From: Clostridiales bacterium | GTDB taxonomy: Bacteria; Bacillota_A; Clostridia; Lachnospirales; Lachnospiraceae | Length of the DNA: 5,258 nucleotides | NCBI GenBank assembly: GCA_030154385.1 | Contig: JASKJZ010000208.1 | Span: forward strand, 1 to 5,258 | Direction: 5' to 3' | Position numbers and translations under genes: made by a program | Part shown: piece after piece, positions 1 through 5,258 of the stretch | Numbering within the stretch: position 1 is the first letter of the stretch | Layout: every line of letters starts with the position of its first letter | Notes under the pieces: model-generated | Seen by the model: only the letters and a program-made list of their open reading frames with translations | Told to the model about the DNA's origin: nothing | The model's database searches: none

Positions 1-1030
1 CATTGATAGCATTTATTTTACGGAGGATTATAAAAAAGGCAGTCTAACCTTAAAGCTGACATATCGATATGCAAAAGAAGCACCCCAAATCCCGCTTGGC
101 TATGAGCTTGGATTTGATCAACTGATCCTTAAGGAGCCTCTCCTCTCCTTTCCACCCACTGCTATCACACCGACTGCTTCCAATCACTGGGAGGAAAATC
201 GAACTTCTATTACCATCGTTGGAGATGATTTTTGCTACACCTTTGATAAGCTGCATGGCACTTTTCAGACCTTGCTTCGAAATAACAAAAGTATTTTAGA
301 GCGTCCAATGGAATACAATATTTGGCGCGCTCCTACGGATAATGACCGAAAAATACGAAAAGATTGGGAGGCTGCACGCTATAACCGCTCAATGATTCGT
401 GTGTATGAAACTCATGTGGCACAGGAAGGTTCTACGGTTTCGATTACCACAAGACTTGCCATTCATGCCATTCAGATTCAGCATATCCTCGACCTTGAAG
501 CAACCTGGAATATAAATGCAGATGGAACCATTACGCTTTCTTTGGATGCCACCCGAAACGAAGCACTCCCCTATCTTCCAAGATTTGGTCTGCGTCTCTT
601 TCTTCCAAAAAGCTATGAAGCGATTCATTACTTTGGATATGGTCCCTTTGAAAGCTATGTCGATAAAAGACGCGCTTCCTATTTCGCCCGATTTGATACA
701 ACCGTAACGGATACCTATGAAGATTACTTAAAACCGCAGGAGCACGGAAGCCATTTTGGCTGTAATGAGCTATCCCTAGCCTCGAAAGATGGCGATATTC
801 TTAGCTTCTTTGCAAGTAGTCCCTTCTCCTTCCAAGCCAGTCACTATCCGCAGGAGGAACTATCTGCAAAGGCACATAACTACGAGCTTACAGCGTCTGA
901 TTACACCGTGCTCTGCTTGGATTACAAGATGAGCGGTATCGGCTCAAACTCGTGCGGTCCTTCTTTATCAAAGGAATATCAGCTTTGTGAAACCTCCTTT
1001 TCCTTTGATATGATGCTTCGGTTTAGATAG
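1..1030 (+). CDS. lacZ: LacZ-type GH2 beta-galactosidase, C-terminal part (5' end outside window)
   Basis: The frame is open from base 2 to the TAG at 1028-1030 and gives 342 residues without a start, so this is the 3' part of a gene of roughly 1000 codons. The residues match the C-terminal beta-sandwich (Bgal small chain) domain of LacZ enzymes, which hydrolyse terminal beta-galactosides. Landmarks are YTFDKLHGTF just before position 270, the family signature WRAPTDND at 323-346, HYFGYGPFESYVDKRRASYF near 628-684, and PQEHGSHFGC near 733-762 (the usual form is PQExGxR, so His replaces Arg here). The acid/base and nucleophile Glu residues belong to the TIM barrel upstream and cannot be checked. 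The final strand, FSFDMMLRFR, ends like other Firmicutes LacZ proteins, so the C-terminus seems complete. An internal TTG at 272 is not a credible start, since conserved sequence continues upstream of it. The gene faces the operon on the other strand. Confidence 0.93.
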   Translation, partial: IDSIYFTEDYKKGSLTLKLTYRYAKEAPQIPLGYELGFDQLILKEPLLSFPPTAITPTASNHWEENRTSITIVGDDFCYTFDKLHGTFQTLLRNNKSILERPMEYNIWRAPTDNDRKIRKDWEAARYNRSMIRVYETHVAQEGSTVSITTRLAIHAIQIQHILDLEATWNINADGTITLSLDATRNEALPYLPRFGLRLFLPKSYEAIHYFGYGPFESYVDKRRASYFARFDTTVTDTYEDYLKPQEHGSHFGCNELSLASKDGDILSFFASSPFSFQASHYPQEELSAKAHNYELTASDYTVLCLDYKMSGIGSNSCGPSLSKEYQLCETSFSFDMMLRFR

Positions 1031-1137
1031 AGTTGCTCAAATTCATCGGCTGGTACAGGTCGTCCAAAAATATAGCCTTGAATTTCATCACAGCCTAGTG
1101 CTTCGAGCAATGCATTTTCATCGCTGTCAATTGAATC
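979..1137 (-). pseudogene. Remnant of an EAL-domain c-di-GMP phosphodiesterase (C-terminal tip only)
   Basis: Read on the minus strand from 1137, the frame gives DENALLEALGCDEIQGYIFG followed by RPVPADEFEQL, ending at about 1030. This is the hallmark C-terminal segment of EAL domains (typically ELGCDxxQGYxFxxPxPxxEFE). The frame then continues 17 residues antisense to the lacZ end and stops at 979-981. The rest of an EAL domain, about 220 residues with the ExL signature, the metal-binding Asp/Glu residues and the loop-6 motif, is missing. The frame is blocked upstream by a TGA at 1159-1161 and has no start or ribosome site. It is therefore a dead fragment left by deletion or rearrangement, with no expected activity. 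The tail beyond 1030 may be chance read-through into lacZ. Recognition of the motif is strong; how the fragment got here is inferred. Confidence 0.82.
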
Positions 1138-1340
1138 TCCATAACCGCTGTTTTTTTGTCATCAAGGATTCCATAATACGCCGTAACCTGATTTCCCATA
1201 GGTCCCGTCACCGACAATTCTACACGCTCACCGCCCAGTCCTCCTATCAATGCCTCAGTAGTTCCTTCCTCTCCATCCGCTAATGGACGCACTTTCACAT
1301 CGGCACTTGGATGAGCCACAATATTTGCAGGGTAAAGGGG
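1095..1340 (-). pseudogene. Coding-like remnant, possibly from a GH2-type beta-sandwich domain
   Basis: A minus-strand frame is open from 1340 to a TAG at 1095-1097. A GTG at 1317-1319 could start a 74-residue product, but it has no ribosome site before it (AT-rich CTGCAAATATT) and the frame begins inside the hairpin. The stretch from VKVRPLADG to ERVELSVTGPMGNQV and then TAVMEIQL has the alternating pattern of an Ig-like strand pair. It loosely recalls the domain just after the sugar-binding domain of GH2 enzymes (a VRP segment, then VxLxVxGPxGxxV). From about 1137 downward the codons are those of the EAL remnant in another frame, so the last residues of this frame are meaningless. I read it as an internal piece of a lost gene joined to the EAL piece. 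The family assignment is weak; the view that it is not an intact gene is firmer. Confidence 0.4.
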
Positions 1341-1370
1341 CTATCCCGACAACAGGATAGCCCCTTTCTT
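1334..1370. terminator. Bidirectional rho-independent terminator
   Basis: Arms AAAGGGGCTATCC (1334-1346) and GGATAGCCCCTTT (1355-1367) pair perfectly over 13 bp around an 8-base loop. On the plus strand the stem runs into TTTCTTTTACTTTATT, a good U-rich tail. On the minus strand it begins 12 bases after the stop codon of the 542-aa gene and is followed by only TTTACCC, a weaker tail. It probably ends the minus-strand operon and any transcript coming from lacZ. Confidence 0.88.
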
Positions 1371-1379
1371 TTACTTTAT

Positions 1380-3008
1380 TTATTCACATGTAATCGAAAA
1401 CGTTCGTTCATACGGCGTATAGTCATTTAGATGAATGGTATAGCCCGTTTCATTATATTCCTCACCCGAATAATGGCCGCTGAATTCATGCGTACCATAT
1501 CCAGGCCCTATTTTTATTGTTTGACTATGATGCTGCATCATTAGATATCCTTCCCTTAGCACCATCTCTCCCCCTGCTTCTGCCCTCATATGAAAGGCCT
1601 CATGGGAAAGTATGGCACCCTTTGGAATACAAATCTCAATACGTAATGGTAAATTATCAAGCCCCTCCGACTTAACAGAAAACGAAAGACCATTTTCCAG
1701 CTCTTTAATCGTTACTGTAATGGTGAGCTCGCTGCTGATTTGCAGCTTTCTTTTGGAGTGATCCATTTTCCACCAGTCACTCGTGTCTTGCTTTTCTTCA
1801 AACGGAAGATAATACCATCCCTTTGCGGTTGCACGCAGGATATATTCCGTTTCGTTTACTTCCAAGCTTTGCGGTATAAAATTACGAATATCACAATAGC
1901 TCTCTCCAATTTTCAGATAGATGAGCGTGTCCTTAAATTTCAAGTAGGCGAAGGCACTTTTTCCTTTTAACAAGCTATAACCAAACGTTTCATTTTTTAC
2001 ACGCATTACACCCGCAGCTTTGAAAAATTTTCGATAACTCTCATAAAAGCCATAGTCTGAAAAATTATACGTTTCCATTTCTTTATGAAGCATAATCGTA
2101 TAAAGGCAGGGAGGTGCCATATCGCCCCGCTCCATATTATCCTTTATAATTTTATGCGCTGCCTTTCCAAACAGAGGATCTTCGCTTTTCGTAGCCATAT
2201 ATAAATATTGATAGAAATATTGATACGGATAAACAGCCTTTCCCTGATCCTGTCTGGTTGAGTTTTGTGTAAATATCGTATCGTCTGGTTCAAAATAATA
2301 GAGCATCATCCGCAGATTTCGTTCAACAAATCCCAGATAATAGAAATCGTTACTTTCCTCATACATCGCCATCATTGCATTATTTACAACCGCATTGTAA
2401 TTTCCAGTCGAGCGTTCTGCATATTCTCCTTCCGCATCTCCGTCAATTCCTTCTGCCAAAAACTGCTCTGCACGTGCATTCAGCTTCTCCTTAAATTCCT
2501 TATCCTCTACCAGATTCGCACCTTGCATCAGTGCTGCTGTAATGCCCCATCTATGATTTGGCGTGTGAAAACCGCCAACTACCAGAGCCTGCAGGGCACG
2601 AACCATTATTGTTTTGTATTTTTCGAGTAGTATCTGCTCTTGTCCTTCGTACTTTTGTAACACACGGTATCCTGCAATCAAGCGTTTGAAGCAAAACGAC
2701 GTATCTGGTGCCGAGTTAAAATTACAGCAAGGATAATCAAAGCTTCCATTTTCTCTTTGTGCTTTGGCTATAAAATCCAGTGCATGATTCATTGCTTCAT
2801 GTAAGACCTCACTATGATAATAGCGGCTGTTAACATTGCAATAAACAGAAACCGCCTCTGACATCGCATAAATTGTCGGCTTTGCTTCATAAATCTCGCT
2901 TTGTATTCCTCCAAAATCTCTTCGGCTGCGATCCTTCACCTGAGCAGTCAAAAACTGCTCTACTCTTATCTCCGCAGAACGGATGATATGTGCCATATAA
3001 CGTTTCAT
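1380..3008 (-). CDS. Uncharacterised (alpha/alpha)6-toroid protein, probable polysaccharide lyase or hydrolase
   Basis: The 542-residue protein starts at an ATG with AAGGAG eight bases upstream. I do not recognise a named family. Residues 1-330 are mostly helical with repeated aromatic and Trp/His patches, and about 340-542 are beta-rich (VTIKELENGLSFSVKSEG, IKIGPGYGTHEF). This helical toroid followed by a beta-sandwich is the plan of heparinase II/III-like and alginate lyases. Candidate active-site elements are NHRW at 151-154 within TPNHRWGITAAL, EGEYAERSTGNYNAVVNN at 193-210 (Tyr196, Tyr204), NSTRQDQG at 249-256, and YPYQYFYQY at 260-268. In lyases of this fold an Asn/His pair neutralises the uronate and a Tyr or His abstracts the proton; assigning those roles here is inference. 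There is no signal peptide or membrane segment, so it is likely cytoplasmic and acts on imported oligosaccharides. It is the last gene of the operon with MFS, nagB and a ROK kinase. It could instead be a glycoside hydrolase of the same fold. Confidence 0.7.
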   Translation of the reverse strand: MKRYMAHIIRSAEIRVEQFLTAQVKDRSRRDFGGIQSEIYEAKPTIYAMSEAVSVYCNVNSRYYHSEVLHEAMNHALDFIAKAQRENGSFDYPCCNFNSAPDTSFCFKRLIAGYRVLQKYEGQEQILLEKYKTIMVRALQALVVGGFHTPNHRWGITAALMQGANLVEDKEFKEKLNARAEQFLAEGIDGDAEGEYAERSTGNYNAVVNNAMMAMYEESNDFYYLGFVERNLRMMLYYFEPDDTIFTQNSTRQDQGKAVYPYQYFYQYLYMATKSEDPLFGKAAHKIIKDNMERGDMAPPCLYTIMLHKEMETYNFSDYGFYESYRKFFKAAGVMRVKNETFGYSLLKGKSAFAYLKFKDTLIYLKIGESYCDIRNFIPQSLEVNETEYILRATAKGWYYLPFEEKQDTSDWWKMDHSKRKLQISSELTITVTIKELENGLSFSVKSEGLDNLPLRIEICIPKGAILSHEAFHMRAEAGGEMVLREGYLMMQHHSQTIKIGPGYGTHEFSGHYSGEEYNETGYTIHLNDYTPYERTFSITCE

Positions 3009-3016
3009 TCGTCATT

Positions 3017-3022
3017 CTCCTT
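3017..3022 (-). promoter_or_regulatory. Ribosome binding site of the toroid-protein gene
   Basis: AAGGAG sits eight bases before the ATG at 3006-3008, in the 30-base gap after the kinase stop codon. It also precedes an out-of-frame ATG at 3013-3015, which is too close to it and does not open a conserved frame. The site fixes the start of the 542-aa gene. Confidence 0.75.
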
Positions 3023-3038
3023 TCAATGAACCGACTTG

Positions 3039-3998
3039 TCAGACCTTGGCAAGCAGTCCGGCGCCAAGGATACCCGCATCGTTTCCAAGCGTAGCCATCA
3101 CAATTTGCGTTTGCTTTTTCGAAGTTTTCGTGTATTCTTCTTTACGCACACGCGCTACCAGCGGATCTAAAATCAAATCTCCTGCCTTACTGATGCCCCC
3201 GCCAATACAGATCATATCTGGCTGGAATATATTTACAATGTCAATAATACCTACGGATAAGTAATATAGATACTGCTCTAGCACCTCTTTTGCTGTCTTA
3301 TCCTGAAGACGGACGGCATCAAATAAAACCTTTCCGTCTACCTTATCAAAGTTATAATCGCATAGCTCCCAAAGAATGGAGCCACGATTTTCTTTCATGG
3401 CCGCTTTTGTTTGTCCAATGAGAGCGGTCGCCGAAGCATAGGCCTCAAAGCAGCCTCTTCGTCCGCAATTACATGGAATTCCCTCGCAATTAATCACAAA
3501 GTGCCCAAGCTCACCAGCTGCAAAGTTTGTTCCCTCATAAAGCATACGGTCAATAATGATGCCTCCGCCAATTCCCGTTCCAAGCGTCACCATAACAAGC
3601 GAATCCACGGTTTTTCCGGCACCCGCGATAAACTCTCCATAAGCTGCTGCGTTTGCATCGTTGTTCATCGCGATCTTGCTCCTTGGATAGCAGGCTTCCA
3701 GCATACTCACCAAATCCTCATCATGAAACGCTAGGTTATTGGCAAATTCAATTTGTCCACTTTCTTTGTTCACCGAACCTGGAACTCCCATACCAATATG
3801 CGATATGCTCTCCCTTGGTATGCTCCAATCATCTTGCATTTTTCCAATCAACGAAACAATGCTTTTTATCATATCTTCTGCCGTTCCATTCTTTGGTGTT
3901 TCAATCGAATCCTTGTAGGCAAGCTGATTTGATTCATCGATAAACCCAATTGCGATATTGGTACCTCCAATATCAATCCCTACGGTATACGTCCTCAT
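3039..3998 (-). CDS. ROK-family sugar kinase (glucokinase or amino-sugar kinase)
   Basis: This 319-residue cytoplasmic protein has the normal ROK length and all the family motifs. They are the ATP phosphate loop DIGGTN (9-14), NNDANAAAYGE with catalytic Asp114, the second phosphate motif GTGIGGG (140-146), GELGH with zinc ligand His166, and the zinc knuckle CNCGRRGCFE (176-185; Cys176, Cys178, Cys183). It transfers phosphate from ATP to the 6-hydroxyl of a hexose. Glucose, GlcNAc, ManNAc and glucosamine kinases share these motifs, so the substrate cannot be read directly; a hexosamine is suggested by the adjacent nagB. There is no N-terminal helix-turn-helix, so it is an enzyme and not a ROK repressor. 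I chose ATG 3998 because GAAAGG lies ten bases upstream and MRTYTVGIDIGGTN is the usual beginning. An ATG at 4022 would add eight residues, overlap nagB and lack a ribosome site. Confidence 0.93.
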   Translation of the reverse strand: MRTYTVGIDIGGTNIAIGFIDESNQLAYKDSIETPKNGTAEDMIKSIVSLIGKMQDDWSIPRESISHIGMGVPGSVNKESGQIEFANNLAFHDEDLVSMLEACYPRSKIAMNNDANAAAYGEFIAGAGKTVDSLVMVTLGTGIGGGIIIDRMLYEGTNFAAGELGHFVINCEGIPCNCGRRGCFEAYASATALIGQTKAAMKENRGSILWELCDYNFDKVDGKVLFDAVRLQDKTAKEVLEQYLYYLSVGIIDIVNIFQPDMICIGGGISKAGDLILDPLVARVRKEEYTKTSKKQTQIVMATLGNDAGILGAGLLAKV

Positions 3999-4008
3999 AG
4001 CACTCAAA

Positions 4009-4014
4009 CCTTTC
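4009..4014 (-). promoter_or_regulatory. Ribosome binding site of the ROK kinase gene
   Basis: GAAAGG lies directly after the nagB stop codon and ten bases before ATG 3998. It decides between that start and the upstream in-frame ATG at 4020-4022, which has no comparable site. The tight placement suggests translation carried over from nagB. Confidence 0.6.
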
Positions 4015-4746
4015 TTACACATTCGTCATGGATAATGCCGCCTCATCGGCAATAATGGTTACATCCTTATGAAGCTGCAATACCGATGCTGGTATCTTTG
4101 GTGTAATCGGACCAAAAAATGCTTCTTTTAAAATTTTCGCCTTATTTTCTCCGCTCACCACCACCAGAATTTTTTCTGCCTGCATAATCGTCTTTATTCC
4201 AACGGTATAGGCTTGTCTTGGAACCTCTTCTACATTTAGGAAGAAACGTTGATTAGCCGCTATCGTAGATTCTGACAAATCGACGCAGTGCGTATCCGCC
4301 TCGAATTTATCTCCTGGCTCGTTAAACCCAATATGTCCGTTATGACCAAGACCTAATAACTGTAGATCTACCATCCCGCATTCTGCAATAATCCGATTAT
4401 ATTCGTTGCAGGCCTTTTCTTCATTTCGTTCCATGCCGTCTGGCAAATGGGTTCTTTCTTTCTCAATATTGACACGATCAAATAAATGCTCTCTCATAAA
4501 ATAGTGATAGCTTTGGTCATTTTCTTTGGAAAGCCCTTTATACTCATCGAGGTTGACACTCGTAATTTCAGAAAAATCAAGATCTCCTTTTTCATACCAC
4601 TCCACGAGCTGGTCATAAATACCCAGAACAGAAGACCCCGTAGCAAGACCCAGTACTGAATTTTTTTTCATAATGATTTGTGCCGATATAATATTGGCTG
4701 CCTTTCGGCTCATATCTTTATAATCCGTTGCTTTAATTATTCTCAA
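4015..4746 (-). CDS. nagB: Glucosamine-6-phosphate deaminase
   Basis: NagB converts glucosamine-6-phosphate to fructose-6-phosphate and ammonia, feeding amino sugars into glycolysis. The 243-residue length is that of the short Gram-positive enzymes, without the C-terminal extension of E. coli NagB. Motifs seen are the phosphate-binding LGLATGSS (32-39), NLDEY with general-base Asp67 (E. coli Asp72), and LGLGHNGHIGFNEPG (131-145) with catalytic His138 and Glu143 (E. coli His143, Glu148). Asn136 stands where E. coli has Asp141, as in Bacillus-type enzymes. VGIKTIMQAEKILVVVSGENKA (182-203) is also typical. The start is a TTG at 4744-4746 preceded nine bases upstream by AGGAG; the next ATG, at codon 12, would remove conserved sequence. 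The gene overlaps the end of the MFS gene by 14 bases, so the two are probably translationally coupled. The missing neighbour is nagA. Confidence 0.97.
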   Translation of the reverse strand: MRIIKATDYKDMSRKAANIISAQIIMKKNSVLGLATGSSVLGIYDQLVEWYEKGDLDFSEITSVNLDEYKGLSKENDQSYHYFMREHLFDRVNIEKERTHLPDGMERNEEKACNEYNRIIAECGMVDLQLLGLGHNGHIGFNEPGDKFEADTHCVDLSESTIAANQRFFLNVEEVPRQAYTVGIKTIMQAEKILVVVSGENKAKILKEAFFGPITPKIPASVLQLHKDVTIIADEAALSMTNV

Positions 4747-5258
4747 TGCTTTTCTCTCCTAACACAGACACTCTTTTGTTAAATACCGTAAACAAGAAAT
4801 AGAACACTCCCATCGCTATAGGCAAAATGAGAAAGCCCTTTGCAAACCCGATGGAATCCACCAGATAGCCAAAGATGCTATTAAATAAAATATCGAAAAT
4901 GGTGGCAGCACTGATGATGCATCCTGTCGCTGTCGAAACAATATCACGTTCATAATAGCTTTGAATCATCATAATCAGCGTTGGATATAGGATAGAAAAG
5001 AAGACACCTGCAAGGCTAAAAAGCCAGATACCTTTGATTCCTAATATCAATCCCACACAATAAAATACCGTTGCCACACCACCAAAAAGCTGTATGCTCT
5101 TTTGTATCCCAAGCTTTGCAATCCACGGAGAAAACAACAATCTTCCGATCGTAATGCCACCAAAAAACAAGGATAAATACGTTGTGGCACGCGCCATGCT
5201 AAGCCCCAGCTGGTTGGAGGCATAGGCCACGAACCAATTTAAAATACCATGCTCTGCA
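4733..5258 (-). CDS. MFS sugar transporter, C-terminal half (5' end outside window)
   Basis: The frame is open from the window edge to a TAA at 4733-4735 and gives 174 residues. It holds about six hydrophobic segments: residues ~1-14 (AEHGILNWFVAYA), 28-47, 58-75, 77-98, 107-133 and 141-160. These fit helices 7-12 of a 12-helix major facilitator in the cytoplasmic membrane. The EHGILNWF segment and the following SLFFGGITIGRL-SPWIAKLG (a motif-A-like loop between helices 8 and 9) resemble the second half of FucP/glucose-type sugar permeases. The tail is short and charged. A GTG at 5228-5230 lies within conserved sequence and is not the start. As first visible gene of the operon it probably imports the sugar handled by nagB, the kinase and the toroid protein. 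The substrate cannot be told from this half. Confidence 0.88.
   Translation of the reverse strand, partial: AEHGILNWFVAYASNQLGLSMARATTYLSLFFGGITIGRLLFSPWIAKLGIQKSIQLFGGVATVFYCVGLILGIKGIWLFSLAGVFFSILYPTLIMMIQSYYERDIVSTATGCIISAATIFDILFNSIFGYLVDSIGFAKGFLILPIAMGVFYFLFTVFNKRVSVLGEKSIENN
4754..4760 (-). promoter_or_regulatory. Ribosome binding site deciding the TTG start of nagB
   Basis: AGGAGAG lies inside the last codons of the MFS gene, nine bases (from AGGAG) before the TTG at 4744-4746. No ATG is suitably placed, so it supports the non-standard start. Its location within the upstream gene is consistent with coupling of nagB translation to that of the transporter. Confidence 0.7.

Noticed and set aside
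991..1001. Minus-strand AAAAGGAGGTT resembling a strong ribosome site
   Set aside because: It lies antisense to the end of lacZ and no credible coding frame begins after it; it is explained by the Phe/Ser-rich lacZ codons.
2265..2630. 121-codon plus-strand open frame
   Set aside because: It is wholly antisense to the toroid-protein gene, lacks a ribosome site, and has low-complexity Ile/Cys/His content with no recognisable motif.
3411..3943. Two plus-strand open frames antisense to the ROK kinase
   Set aside because: They mirror a clearly conserved gene, show no protein motif, and are expected by chance.
4020..4022. Upstream ATG for the ROK kinase adding MCKKGLSA
   Set aside because: It overlaps the end of nagB and lacks a ribosome site, while ATG 3998 has GAAAGG at good spacing and gives the usual ROK N-terminus.
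4553..4558. Plus-strand TTGACA as a possible -35 box
   Set aside because: There is no matching -10 box at 16-18 bases, and it lies inside nagB on the opposite strand with no gene to drive.
1..5258. CRISPR arrays, tRNA or rRNA genes, insertion sequences, direct repeats
   Set aside because: Reading through both strands I saw no repeated spacers, no tRNA-like cloverleaf, no transposase motifs and no long terminal repeats.

Overview
The window looks like part of a glycan- or amino-sugar-use locus from a low-GC Gram-positive (Firmicutes) gut-type bacterium. This rests on AT-rich codon use, strong AGGAG-type ribosome sites, tightly packed genes, and a NagB with the Asn seen in Gram-positive enzymes where E. 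coli has an active-site Asp. No species can be named from the sequence alone.

Layout. Positions 1-1030 (+ strand) hold the C-terminal third of a LacZ-type GH2 beta-galactosidase; its start and catalytic residues lie upstream of the window. Positions 1031-1333 contain no intact gene. They hold two short coding remnants on the - strand: the last ~30 residues of an EAL (cyclic-di-GMP phosphodiesterase) domain, and a piece that may be from a GH2-like beta-sandwich. A 13-bp perfect hairpin at 1334-1367 can end transcription from both sides. From 5258 down to 1380 the - strand carries a compact operon in the order MFS transporter (C-terminal half, cut by the window edge), nagB, ROK-family sugar kinase, and an uncharacterised 542-aa protein that looks like an (alpha/alpha)6-toroid polysaccharide lyase or related enzyme. 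The MFS and nagB genes overlap by 14 bases; the nagB-kinase and kinase-toroid gaps are 16 and 30 bases. Everything is therefore probably on one mRNA whose promoter lies beyond position 5258.

How the genes may work together (inference): the MFS protein imports a sugar or small oligosaccharide; the toroid protein, which has no signal peptide, cuts or processes it in the cytoplasm; the ROK kinase phosphorylates a released hexose or hexosamine; and NagB turns glucosamine-6-phosphate into fructose-6-phosphate plus ammonia. The convergent lacZ would remove beta-galactosyl residues. No nagA (GlcNAc-6-P deacetylase) is present here, so the exact amino sugar is open. The most interesting items are the toroid protein, because its substrate is unknown but strongly hinted at by its neighbours, and the mosaic of gene fragments between lacZ and the operon.
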